A stretch of DNA of 6,773 nucleotides, taken from Flavobacteriaceae bacterium (GTDB lineage: Bacteria; Bacteroidota; Bacteroidia; Flavobacteriales; Flavobacteriaceae). The position numbers and the translations under genes were made by a program. This document shows, one piece after another, positions 1 through 6,773 of this stretch (its first letter is position 1; each line of letters starts with the position of its first letter). Under the pieces are notes generated by a model that saw only the letters and a list, made by a program, of their open reading frames with translations, did not search any database and was not told the origin of the DNA. Location of the stretch: the NCBI GenBank assembly GCA_015488935.1, contig WFMU01000293.1, forward strand, positions 1 through 6,773. Reading direction: 5' to 3'.

Positions 1-88
1 ATTTATAATATTTTCAAGCAATTACAAAAAATAATAAGTAGCATTTAATTAATAAAGTTAAAACGAATAAAATAAAGCGTAAGAATAC

Positions 89-2518
89 ATGAAAATAGCA
101 TATAATTGGTTAAAACAATTTTTAGAAATCGATATTGAAATTGAACAAATAAGCGAATTGTTGACAGATTTAGGGTTAGAAGTAGAAGGTGTCGAAAAAA
201 TAGAATCTGTAAAAGGTGGTTTAGAAGGAATTGTTATTGGTAAAGTTTTGACTTGTAAAAAACATCCTAATGCAGATAAATTAAAAGTTACTACAGTAGA
301 TATTGGTGCTGGAACTCCAGTACAAATTGTTTGTGGTGCTCCAAATGTAGCCAAAGGTCAAAAAGTGCCTGTTGCAACCATTGGTTCATTATTATATGAT
401 AAAGATGGAAAATCATTTAAAATCAAAAAAAGTAAACTTCGAGGAGAAGATAGTTATGGTATGATTTGTGCCGAAGATGAACTCGGTTTAGGAAACAGCC
501 ACGATGGTATTATGATTTTAGATAAAGAAATTAAAGTTGGTACTTTAGCTTCGCAAGTTTTTGAAATCGATACAGATTATGTTTTTGAAATTGGACTTAC
601 TCCAAATAGAGCAGATGCTATGAGTCATTTTGGTGTTGCAAGAGATTTAAGAGCAGGATTAATACAACAAGGTATAAATACAACTTTAAAAACACCACTA
701 GTAAGCAATTTCTTAGTAGATGAACGTACTTTTAAAATTGATATTGAAGTAGAAAATAGTAATTTAGTACCAAGATATGTTGGTGTATCTATTACCAATG
801 TTAAAGTTGGAGAATCGCCTAAATGGCTAAAAAATAGATTAAAATCCATTGGACTAACACCAATTAATAATGTAGTAGATATTACAAATTATGTAATGCA
901 CGATATTGGACAACCTTTACACGCTTTTGATGCTGGTAAAATAGGAGGAAATAAAATTATAGTAAAAAATCTTAGTACAGGTACTAAATTTACAACCCTC
1001 GATGGTGTAGAACGAAATTTACATGAAGATGATATTATGATTTGTGATGCCAATGACAAACCATTGTGTATTGCAGGTGTTTTTGGTGGAATTGATTCTG
1101 GTGTATCCGAATCAACAAAAGAAATATTTATTGAAAGTGCCTACTTTAATCCAGTATCTATTCGAAAAACTGCAAAAAGACACCAGTTAAATACAGATGC
1201 ATCATTCCGTTTCGAAAGAGGTATCGATCCAAATATTACAGAATATGCTCTAAAGAGAGCTGCATTGTTAATTAAAGAAGTAACAGGCGGAAAAATTACT
1301 TCTGATATTGTAGAGATTTATCCTAAAAAAATAAATAATTTTGAAGTATTAGTTTCCTATGAAAAAATCTATAAATTAATAGGTGATAAAATACCAACCG
1401 ATACCATCAAAAATATTTTAGCATCTTTAGATATTAAAATTAACAACCAAACAGCTTCAGGTTTAGGTTTAACTATACCATCTTATCGGGTTGATGTTCA
1501 GCGTGAAGCAGATGTTGTAGAGGAAATTTTAAGAGTTTATGGATACAATAATGTAAAGATTTCTGACAAAGTAAATACATCCATTCCGCATTTTGATAAA
1601 TTTGATGCAAACACCATAGAAAATAAAATTGCCAATCAACTTACCGCACTAGGGTTTTACGAAACCATGGCAAATTCTTTAACAAAACCAGAATATATAG
1701 ACTTATCTGGTAATTTAAATGAAACCCATAATGTAACCATACTCAATCCGTTGAGTAATGATTTGTCAGTAATGCGTCAATCCATGTTGTTTAGTGGTCT
1801 GGAAGCTATAATTTATAATAGCAATCGTAAAAATACGAATATTAAGTTTTTTGAATTCGGAAATACCTATCATAAGTTTAATGAAACTTACGAAGAAACG
1901 AAACATTTAACCTTATTTGTTTACGGAAACAGAACCAAAGAAAATTGGAATGTAACTAAAAAAGCAACAGATTTCTTTTACTTAAAAGGAATTGTAAATG
2001 CCGTATTAGAACGCTTAGGTATCGAAAATTTAAAAACAACACCAACAAAAAACGATGTGTTTTCAGAAGGAATCACCCTACAAAAAGGAAAAATAAAACT
2101 AGTTTCGTTTGGCGTAGTAAACAAAACCATTTTAAAGAAATTTGGAATAAAAGATACAGTGTTATTTGCCGATTTTGATTGGAAAAATGTACTTCAAGTA
2201 ATTAAAAAAGAGAATTTTGCAGTAACAAGTTTGCCAAAATATCCAACCGTAAAAAGAGATTTAGCCTTACTGATTGATGAAAAAGTAAGCTTTAAAGAAA
2301 TTTATAATATCGCAAAGCAAACAGAACAAAAATTATTGCAGAATATAGAACTATTTGATGTTTACGAAGGAGATAAATTACCAAAAGGTAAAAAATCATA
2401 CGCTGTAAGTTTTATATTACAAGATAAACAAAAAACTCTAGAAGACAAACAGATAGATAAGGTTATGGATAAATTACAAACCTCATTTAAAAAACAATTA
2501 GATGCTGAGTTAAGATAA
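89..2518 (+). CDS. pheT: Phenylalanine--tRNA ligase beta subunit
   Basis: This is the beta chain of the cytoplasmic alpha2-beta2 enzyme that charges tRNA-Phe; the beta chain binds tRNA and carries the editing site that removes mischarged Tyr. The 809-residue length is normal for a full bacterial PheT. Domains seen in order: an EMAP-type tRNA-binding domain at about 39-149 (HPNADKLKV at 59-67, CGAPNV at 82-87, CAEDELGLG at 127-135); the B3/4 editing domain at about 211-385, preceded by TPNRADAMSHFGVARDL (171-187); a B5 domain ending in SYRVDV...EADVVEEILRVYGY (465-486), where D469, D475, E478 and E479 match the known Mg-binding acidic set; a catalytic-like core; and a C-terminal FDX-ACB anticodon-binding domain from about 715 (YPTVKRDLALLID, 718-730). 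The ATG is chosen because MKIAYNWLKQF is the conserved family start. No Shine-Dalgarno sequence is visible. The partner pheS is not in the window. Confidence 0.98.
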   Translation: MKIAYNWLKQFLEIDIEIEQISELLTDLGLEVEGVEKIESVKGGLEGIVIGKVLTCKKHPNADKLKVTTVDIGAGTPVQIVCGAPNVAKGQKVPVATIGSLLYDKDGKSFKIKKSKLRGEDSYGMICAEDELGLGNSHDGIMILDKEIKVGTLASQVFEIDTDYVFEIGLTPNRADAMSHFGVARDLRAGLIQQGINTTLKTPLVSNFLVDERTFKIDIEVENSNLVPRYVGVSITNVKVGESPKWLKNRLKSIGLTPINNVVDITNYVMHDIGQPLHAFDAGKIGGNKIIVKNLSTGTKFTTLDGVERNLHEDDIMICDANDKPLCIAGVFGGIDSGVSESTKEIFIESAYFNPVSIRKTAKRHQLNTDASFRFERGIDPNITEYALKRAALLIKEVTGGKITSDIVEIYPKKINNFEVLVSYEKIYKLIGDKIPTDTIKNILASLDIKINNQTASGLGLTIPSYRVDVQREADVVEEILRVYGYNNVKISDKVNTSIPHFDKFDANTIENKIANQLTALGFYETMANSLTKPEYIDLSGNLNETHNVTILNPLSNDLSVMRQSMLFSGLEAIIYNSNRKNTNIKFFEFGNTYHKFNETYEETKHLTLFVYGNRTKENWNVTKKATDFFYLKGIVNAVLERLGIENLKTTPTKNDVFSEGITLQKGKIKLVSFGVVNKTILKKFGIKDTVLFADFDWKNVLQVIKKENFAVTSLPKYPTVKRDLALLIDEKVSFKEIYNIAKQTEQKLLQNIELFDVYEGDKLPKGKKSYAVSFILQDKQKTLEDKQIDKVMDKLQTSFKKQLDAELR

Positions 2519-2580
2519 TGGTATGCGTAGTACATATTTAAAGCAAATATTTGACTTTAGAATATGCACTACGTATTGCA
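2519..2580. repeat. 62-nt imperfect palindrome / long hairpin between pheT and pyrD
   Basis: The left arm 2519-2538 and right arm 2561-2580 are inverted repeats: 16 of 20 positions are Watson-Crick pairs and one more is a G-U pair. After a bulged G2560, TAAAG (2539-2543) pairs with CTTTA (2555-2559). After a bulged A2554, the centre 2544-2553 is the perfect palindrome CAAATATTTG. The whole element can therefore fold as one hairpin with almost no loop. It begins at the base after the pheT stop codon and ends 15 bases before the pyrD ATG. No T-run follows the right arm, so it is not a classic intrinsic terminator. It could protect or process the transcript, regulate pyrD, or be a degenerate dispersed palindromic repeat; the sequence alone does not decide. 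Confidence 0.75.
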
Positions 2581-2588
2581 CACAATAC
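2573..2588 (+). promoter_or_regulatory. Small hairpin in the pyrD leader, competing with the long one
   Basis: GTATTG (2573-2578), loop CACA, CAATAC (2583-2588) forms a perfect 6-bp stem that ends 7 bases before the pyrD ATG. Its left arm lies inside the right arm of the long palindrome 2519-2580, so the two structures exclude each other at their base. Such an arrangement could affect initiation on pyrD. A regulatory role is inference only, and six base pairs are weak evidence in AT-rich DNA. Confidence 0.3.
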
Positions 2589-2595
2589 CAACACC

Positions 2596-3606
2596 ATGTA
2601 TAAACTGCTGATTAGACCAATTTTATTTCTTTTTGATCCAGAAAAAGTACACCATTTTACATTTTCAGTATTAAAAATAACCTTTAAAATACCATTTGTA
2701 AAGCACCTAATACGAAGTGTTTATACCATTCCAAAAGCAAAACCAAAAGAAGTGTTTGGTTTGTCTTTTAAAAATACCGTTGGATTGGCAGCAGGATTTG
2801 ATAAAAATGCCTTGCTAATCGAAGAACTTGCCATATTTGGCTTTGGTTTTATAGAAATAGGTACCGTAACACCAAAACCCCAAAAAGGAAATCCAAAAAA
2901 ACGTTTGTTTCGTTTAAAAAAAGACAAAGCAATAATTAATAGAATGGGATTTAATAACGATGGAGTAGAAATTGTAGTAAAACGTCTTAAAAATCTGAAA
3001 ACAAACATTTTAATTGGTGGAAATATAGGAAAAAACAAAACAACATCAAATGAAAAAGCCGTAGATGATTATGTAATTTGCTTTCAAAAATTATTTGATT
3101 ATGTAGATTATTTTGTGGTTAATGTAAGTTCACCAAACACACCAAATTTAAGAGCATTACAAGACAAAGAACCATTGTCACACATACTAAATAGCTTACA
3201 AAAAATTAATAAAGAGAAAAAAAAACCAAAGCCAATTTTGTTAAAAATAGCACCAGATTTAACAGAAACACAACTAGTAGATATTATTGAAATTGTAAAA
3301 GAAACAAATATTGCAGGAGTCATTGCAACAAATACAACGATAAGTAGAGCAAATTTGCAATCTAAAAATAAAAAAGAAACTGGCGGATTAAGCGGAAAAC
3401 CAGTAACAGAAAGAGCAACAGAAGTAATACAATTTTTAGCAGAAAAGTCCAACAATACATTTCCGATTATTGGTGTAGGCGGAATTTTTACTGCTGCCGA
3501 TGCAAAAGATAAATTAAGCAAAGGTGCAGCCTTAGTACAAGTATTTACAGGTTTTATCTACGAAGGGCCAAGTAGTATTAAACGAATTTTAAAAGGATTA
3601 TACTAA
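2596..3606 (+). CDS. pyrD: Dihydroorotate dehydrogenase (quinone), class 2
   Basis: This FMN enzyme oxidises dihydroorotate to orotate and passes electrons to membrane quinone, the fourth step of UMP synthesis. From the ATG at 2596 the protein has 336 residues, the same length as E. coli PyrD, and begins with the class 2 membrane-associating segment ([20 protein letters not shown], 1-20). Visible FMN and substrate motifs: GLAAGFDK (63-70, K70), [10 protein letters not shown] (87-96), NRMGFN (115-120), NVSSPNTP (176-183), where S179 should be the catalytic base, K217, ATNTT (244-248), GGLSG (263-267), GVGGI (293-297) and the phosphate-end motif VFTGF (316-320). An in-frame TTG at 2551 would add 15 residues, but these are encoded in the palindrome and do not look like family sequence, so I reject it. 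Upstream is pheT; the acyltransferase follows after 20 bases and is probably co-transcribed. Confidence 0.97.
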   Translation: MYKLLIRPILFLFDPEKVHHFTFSVLKITFKIPFVKHLIRSVYTIPKAKPKEVFGLSFKNTVGLAAGFDKNALLIEELAIFGFGFIEIGTVTPKPQKGNPKKRLFRLKKDKAIINRMGFNNDGVEIVVKRLKNLKTNILIGGNIGKNKTTSNEKAVDDYVICFQKLFDYVDYFVVNVSSPNTPNLRALQDKEPLSHILNSLQKINKEKKKPKPILLKIAPDLTETQLVDIIEIVKETNIAGVIATNTTISRANLQSKNKKETGGLSGKPVTERATEVIQFLAEKSNNTFPIIGVGGIFTAADAKDKLSKGAALVQVFTGFIYEGPSSIKRILKGLY

Positions 3607-3626
3607 AATCCATAAATAGAAAAAAA

Positions 3627-4181
3627 ATGAAAAAACTCTTAGGTAAATTTATATTCTTCATTTTTGGATGGAAAACCAATTATAAGAAAGAATTCTTAGT
3701 GGATAAATGTGTAATGATTGCAGCACCACATACTTCTAATTGGGACTTGGTATTTGCCATGGCTTTTTATTGGAAATACGATATTGCTGCAAAATTTTTT
3801 ATTAAAGATGATTGGACGAAAGGAATGCACGGTTGGTTTATTAAAAAAATGGGAGGCATTGGCGTAACACGTGGTAAAAATAATAATCTAGTAGAGTATG
3901 CCGTAAAATTATATAACGAAAAAGAAAAATTTCTTCTTTTAGTACCAGCAGAAGCAACCAGAAAAAGAGTGCCAAAATGGAAAAGAGGATTTTATGTTAT
4001 AGCAAAAAAAGCAAATGTGCCAGTTTCCTTGGGATATTTAGATTATAAAAAGAAAGAAGCAGGAATTGGAGGTCTATTTGAACTAACCGATAGTTTTGAA
4101 GAGGATATGCAAAAAATTCAAGATTTTTATAAAAATATTACTGCAAAATTTCCAGAAAATTACAATAAACAGATTTATTAA
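3627..4181 (+). CDS. PlsC-like 1-acylglycerol-3-phosphate acyltransferase family protein
   Basis: This is a probable membrane-associated acyltransferase of the lysophosphatidic acid acyltransferase (PlsC/AGPAT) superfamily, which transfers an acyl chain to a glycerophospholipid precursor or related lipid. In its 184 residues I see the catalytic HX4D motif as HTSNWD (H35, D40), motif II as GGIGVTRG (76-83), a motif III variant PAEATRKRVPKWKRGFY (107-123) in place of the usual PEGTRS, and a motif IV-like VPVSLGYLDY (131-140). The N-terminus (MKKLLGKFIFFIFGW) is short and hydrophobic, enough for peripheral membrane contact. The protein is shorter than typical PlsC (about 240 residues), so its acceptor is uncertain; I give no gene symbol because it may not be the main PlsC. 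The start is preceded by an A-rich stretch. It lies 20 bases after pyrD and shares its direction, so an operon is likely. Confidence 0.85.
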   Translation: MKKLLGKFIFFIFGWKTNYKKEFLVDKCVMIAAPHTSNWDLVFAMAFYWKYDIAAKFFIKDDWTKGMHGWFIKKMGGIGVTRGKNNNLVEYAVKLYNEKEKFLLLVPAEATRKRVPKWKRGFYVIAKKANVPVSLGYLDYKKKEAGIGGLFELTDSFEEDMQKIQDFYKNITAKFPENYNKQIY

Positions 4182-4242
4182 TTAGAGAATATAATACTTG
4201 CATACTTTGCGATAAAAACAGCATCTAATTTTTAGAATATAA

Positions 4243-5478
4243 TTACCCAATCTCACCATCTAAAACCACAAAATCAATTAAATTACTACCAAAAGCATAC
4301 GGAATTTTAGCATACGAATTAATTTTCTTTGTCACAATGAAATTTGCTTTTTTACCTTTCGTAATACTACCATGTGTATCTGCAATATGCATGGCATAAG
4401 CACCATTAATGGTTGCAGCATTTATGGCTTCTTCTGGAGTCATTCTCATTTTAATACAAGCAGTTGCAACTACAAAATTCATGTTTCCACTAGGTGTAGA
4501 GCCAGGATTATAATCCGTAGCCAGAGCAAGTGGTAAACCAGCATCTATAATTTTACGAGCTGGTGTATAAGGAATACTTAAAAAGTAAGAACAACTTGGC
4601 AAAGAAACAGGCATCACACTGCTGTTTTGTAAACTTTCTAAATCCATATCTGTTAAAATTTCCAAATGATCTACACTCAAAGCATCGTGTTTTGTAGCAA
4701 CTTGAATTCCACCAATACTAGTAAACTGATTGCTATGAATTTTAGCTTGTAAACCATACTTTTTACCAGCAAGAATAATTTTTTCTGTTTGCTCTACCGA
4801 AAAATAGCCAGTTTCACAAAAAACATCAATAAAATCGGCAAGATTTGCTTTTGCTATTTTTGGTAACATGGTATTGCAAACCAAATCCACATAAGCATCT
4901 TTATTCTCTTTAAATTCCTTTGGAAAAGCATGTGCTCCTAAAAATGTAGTTTTAATAGTAATAGGATAATTTTTGGCCAATTTTCTTGCAACAGTCAGCA
5001 TTTTTATTTCTGCATCTAGTCTTAAGCCGTAGCCAGATTTAATTTCAACCGCACCAGTACCAAGCGCCATTATTTCTTCTAATCGCTCTGCAGACTGTTT
5101 GTACAAATCTTCTAGAGAAGTTTCTTGCAATTTTTTAGCAGAATTTAAAATACCACCACCTTTATTGGCAATTTCTTCGTACGAAAGACCATTTATTCTA
5201 TCCACAAATTCACCTTCGCGATTACCAGCATATACCAAGTGCGTGTGAGAATCGCACCAACTAGGCAAAATCATTTTACCACTTACATCTATGGTTTTAT
5301 CTACTTTTAGATTTGGTATATCTTGCATTAATCCAAAATCCGAAATAATATCATTCTCTATAATTAAAAAGGCATTTTTTAGACTAGGAAGTATTTTTAA
5401 ATCCGCACCAGCAACTTTTTTTACAGATATATCTCTAATTTGAAGCAATTCTTTGATGTTTGTAAAAGCTATTTTCAT
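4243..5478 (-). CDS. hutI: Imidazolonepropionase
   Basis: This is a cytoplasmic metal-dependent amidohydrolase that opens 4-imidazolone-5-propanoate to N-formimidoyl-L-glutamate, the third step of histidine breakdown. The 411-residue length is normal. The metal ligands are visible as HTH (H78, H80) in LPSWCDSHTHLVYAGNRE, H248 in KIHSNQF, and D322 in ATDYNPGS. Substrate-binding positions are also present: R87, Y150 in IKSGYGL, H183 in GAHAFP, and H271 in SVDHLE. Q251 sits where the Bacillus enzyme has a catalytic Glu; Gln there also occurs, as I recall, in proteobacterial HutI, so I do not read it as a defect. The ATG at 5478 precedes an ordinary N-terminal strand, and residues 66-71 (SGKMIL) give the usual lead-in to the barrel. 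hutH, hutU and hutG are not adjacent. The gene converges with the acyltransferase gene and diverges from the DinB gene. Confidence 0.97.
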   Translation of the reverse strand: MKIAFTNIKELLQIRDISVKKVAGADLKILPSLKNAFLIIENDIISDFGLMQDIPNLKVDKTIDVSGKMILPSWCDSHTHLVYAGNREGEFVDRINGLSYEEIANKGGGILNSAKKLQETSLEDLYKQSAERLEEIMALGTGAVEIKSGYGLRLDAEIKMLTVARKLAKNYPITIKTTFLGAHAFPKEFKENKDAYVDLVCNTMLPKIAKANLADFIDVFCETGYFSVEQTEKIILAGKKYGLQAKIHSNQFTSIGGIQVATKHDALSVDHLEILTDMDLESLQNSSVMPVSLPSCSYFLSIPYTPARKIIDAGLPLALATDYNPGSTPSGNMNFVVATACIKMRMTPEEAINAATINGAYAMHIADTHGSITKGKKANFIVTKKINSYAKIPYAFGSNLIDFVVLDGEIG

Positions 5479-5494
5479 GGTCTTAAATTGGTCA

Positions 5495-5526
5495 TTTATC
5501 TATCGAAAACTAAAATTGTATATTTG
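5495..5526 (+). promoter_or_regulatory. Probable Bacteroidota-type promoter for the DinB-fold gene
   Basis: TATATTTG (5519-5526) matches the Bacteroidota -7 consensus TAnnTTTG exactly and is the only full match I found in the intergenic parts of this window. A weak -33 element, TTTA (5495-5498), lies 20 bases upstream, close to the usual spacing. Transcription would start around 5531-5535 and leave a leader of only about 10 bases before the ATG at 5544. The same 65-bp gap must hold the start of hutI on the other strand; a near match TATCTTTA on the minus strand (5529-5536) is possible but weaker. Confidence 0.6.
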
Positions 5527-5543
5527 TGTAAAGATATAAAACT

Positions 5544-6056
5544 ATGACAATACCAAAAAACGAATATGCAGTGTTTTACGAAACATACATTTCCAAAGCA
5601 GTGCAATTAAATAAAGGATTAATTGAAAGTTTACAAAGTAGCTTGGTAACTTTTTTTGAAGTTTTGGCAGAATTGCCAGAAGAAAAACACCAATTTGCCT
5701 ATGCAGATGGTAAATGGACAATTAAAGAACTAATCTCGCACATGATTGAAACGGAGCGAATAATGGCATATCGCGCATTGCGAGTTTCTAGAAAGGATAA
5801 AGTGAATTTAGCATCGTTTAATGAAAATGATTTTGTTGCCAATTCCAATGCAAATGCAGTTCCATATATCGAGTTATTGAAAGAATTTTCGCTCGTTAGA
5901 AAAGCAAGTATTGCCATGTTTAAAACCTTTAACGATGAAATGCTTACACGAATTGGAACAGCAAGTAATACCAAAATATCAACTAGAGCCTTAGGTTTTA
6001 TACTTACAGGACACGTATTGCACCATTTAGGAGTGATTAAGGAACGATATTTGTAG
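5544..6056 (+). CDS. DinB family (DinB/YfiT-like four-helix bundle) protein
   Basis: This 170-residue protein belongs to the DinB/YfiT-like superfamily of four-helix-bundle proteins, many of which bind a divalent metal through three histidines and some of which are thiol-dependent transferases or hydrolases. The metal triad is present: H66 in KWTIKELISHMIETERI, and H157 with H161 in GHVLHHLGVIKERY at the C-terminus. The pattern 'YADGKWTIKELISHMIETERI' (53-73) is typical of the second helix of this family. There is no signal peptide, so it should be cytoplasmic. The name DinB refers to the Bacillus damage-inducible protein, not to DNA polymerase IV. The ATG at 5544 sits just after a good promoter match. 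The TIMP-like gene starts 11 bases after the stop, suggesting co-transcription. The substrate cannot be told from sequence. Confidence 0.88.
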   Translation: MTIPKNEYAVFYETYISKAVQLNKGLIESLQSSLVTFFEVLAELPEEKHQFAYADGKWTIKELISHMIETERIMAYRALRVSRKDKVNLASFNENDFVANSNANAVPYIELLKEFSLVRKASIAMFKTFNDEMLTRIGTASNTKISTRALGFILTGHVLHHLGVIKERYL

Positions 6057-6067
6057 CGTGTTTATCT

Positions 6068-6682
6068 ATGAAAGAATTAAATCATAAATTGTTATTGCTA
6101 CTAATTCTTTATTTATTCACAAATATTAATTTATTTGCATGTGAATGTATGTGTACAATGACTACTTTTGAACATGCAATTGAGAGTTCAGACGAAATAT
6201 TTACTGGTAATATTATTAAAATTGAAAAAGTTAAAAATGGATTTTATTTTTTTGAAGATGAAAAAATAACAGAGTGGATATGGAAATACCAATTTAAAAT
6301 AGATAAAAAATGGAAGGGAGATAACAGCGCAATAGTAACCGTCTGGTTTGCAGGTAATGATTGTGGTATATTTGATAATATTAATGCAAAATATTTGGTT
6401 TATGCAACTAGATTTGGAAGGATTAATCCAAATTCTTTTTTTTTAAGAAAAGATAACCGATTATCAACTTGGGTTTGCTCAAGAACAGTAGGAGAATATA
6501 GTATAAGAAACAAAGAAAGAACTTTTGAAAAAGATATAGAAAGATTAAATGATAAATTCCCAAAAAAGATTCAGTTATCTAAATATTCGTTTGGATCTAG
6601 ATGGTTACTAATTATAAGTTTGCTTTTGATTGTTGGAATTGCTGTAAATTTATTCTACCATCCAAAAAAGAAAATGTATTAG
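6068..6682 (+). CDS. Secreted, membrane-anchored TIMP/NTR-like protein
   Basis: No characterised gene is recognised, but the 204-residue protein has clear parts. Residues 1-24 form a signal peptide (MKELNHK, then a long Leu/Ile core, ending LFA). Cleavage after A24 would expose C25 in CECMC, and the following TTFEHAIESSDEIFTGNIIKI resembles the start of TIMP/netrin-like domains (Cys-x-Cys, then 'ad.vf.G.v..i'). Further family-like pieces are YQFKIDKKWKG (74-84), FAGNDCG (94-100), KYLVYA (108-113) and WVCSRT (135-140). Cysteines are 25, 27, 29, 99 and 137. A membrane segment at about 178-197 followed by HPKKK gives a periplasmic domain with a short cytoplasmic tail. LFAC is a poor lipobox because of Phe at -2, and a C-terminal anchor makes a lipoprotein less likely. 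It probably shares a transcript with the DinB gene. The fold call is from pattern memory; the function is unknown. Confidence 0.75.
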   Translation: MKELNHKLLLLLILYLFTNINLFACECMCTMTTFEHAIESSDEIFTGNIIKIEKVKNGFYFFEDEKITEWIWKYQFKIDKKWKGDNSAIVTVWFAGNDCGIFDNINAKYLVYATRFGRINPNSFFLRKDNRLSTWVCSRTVGEYSIRNKERTFEKDIERLNDKFPKKIQLSKYSFGSRWLLIISLLLIVGIAVNLFYHPKKKMY

Positions 6683-6705
6683 ATATAAAAAAATGACGAA
6701 TAATA

Positions 6706-6773
6706 CTATTTTAATCGTTCCAAAATTGTGAATTTCTTTTTTCCAATCGTATTTAAAATAATGAGATAATAGG
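6706..6773 (-). CDS. Possible 3' end of a convergent minus-strand gene (partial)
   Basis: On the minus strand, one frame stays open from the window edge to a TAG at 6708-6706, giving 21 residues that end NTIGKKKFTILERLK. The composition (strand-like residues, then KKKF and LERLK) resembles a real protein C-terminus, and the position gives a compact convergent pair, with 23 bases between the two stop codons. A second minus frame is also open here and runs back into the TIMP-like gene, so the call rests on plausibility only. The product cannot be named from so short a piece. Confidence 0.35.
   Translation of the reverse strand, partial: YYLIILNTIGKKKFTILERLK

Noticed and set aside
1..48. Possible tail of an upstream plus-strand gene (15 codons ending TAA at 46-48)
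   Set aside because: Another frame is also open for ten codons, and the peptide has no recognisable character; too short to support.
2551..2595. TTG start giving pyrD 15 extra N-terminal residues
   Set aside because: The extension lies in the palindrome, and the ATG at 2596 gives exactly the expected class 2 N-terminus and family length.
2721..3038. Minus-strand open frames inside pheT, pyrD and the DinB gene
   Set aside because: They lie opposite well-recognised genes, are low-complexity or Phe/Pro/Ser-rich, and show no family resemblance.
3217..3225. A9 tract inside pyrD as a frameshift or phase-variation site
   Set aside because: It encodes a lysine-rich surface loop in an essential biosynthetic gene, and such runs are common in AT-rich genomes.
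4182..4242. Terminator in the convergent gap, including the small stem TCTAA-TTT-TTAGA (4224-4236) and a 10-bp direct repeat AGAATATAAT (4186-4195, 4234-4243)
   Set aside because: A 5-bp AT-rich stem and a short AT-only repeat are expected by chance in DNA of this composition.
6436..6444. T9 tract inside the TIMP-like gene as a phase-variation site
   Set aside because: The frame is intact through it and a single nine-base run in AT-rich DNA is weak evidence, although a surface protein would be a plausible target.
6694..6732. Short plus-strand ORF of 12 codons after the TIMP-like gene
   Set aside because: Too short, with no supporting signal; the minus-strand reading of this stretch is more plausible.

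Overview
The window is a compact, strongly AT-rich piece of what looks like an ordinary chromosome from a member of the Bacteroidota, most likely a flavobacterium-like organism. The evidence is the very low GC, starts with no Shine-Dalgarno sequence but often an A-rich leader, a promoter of the Bacteroidota type (TAnnTTTG), and the character of the proteins. I see no mobile element, CRISPR array, tRNA or rRNA.

Layout from left to right. Positions 1-88 are an AT-rich leader with no supported gene. pheT (89-2518, +) encodes the phenylalanyl-tRNA synthetase beta chain. It is followed, starting one base after its stop codon, by a 62-nt imperfect palindrome (2519-2580) that can fold into a nearly continuous hairpin. 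pyrD (2596-3606, +) encodes quinone-dependent dihydroorotate dehydrogenase. Twenty bases later comes a PlsC-like glycerolipid acyltransferase (3627-4181, +). These three genes run in one direction. They are met head-on by hutI, imidazolonepropionase (4243-5478, -). hutI is divergent from a DinB-fold protein gene (5544-6056, +), with a 65-bp gap holding a good Bacteroidota -7 box. Eleven bases after the DinB gene is a gene (6068-6682, +) for a secreted, C-terminally membrane-anchored protein that resembles the TIMP/netrin-like (NTR) fold. The right edge probably holds the last codons of a convergent minus-strand gene.

The genes do not form one pathway. pheT serves translation, pyrD pyrimidine synthesis, the acyltransferase lipid synthesis, and hutI histidine breakdown (its usual partners hutH, hutU and hutG are not here). 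The DinB and TIMP-like genes form a probable two-gene unit of unknown role.

I do not see a clear, previously undescribed multi-gene system. The two items most worth a second look are the pheT-pyrD palindrome, with a second competing hairpin just before the pyrD start, and the bacterial TIMP-like protein with its predicted Cys-x-Cys mature N-terminus.
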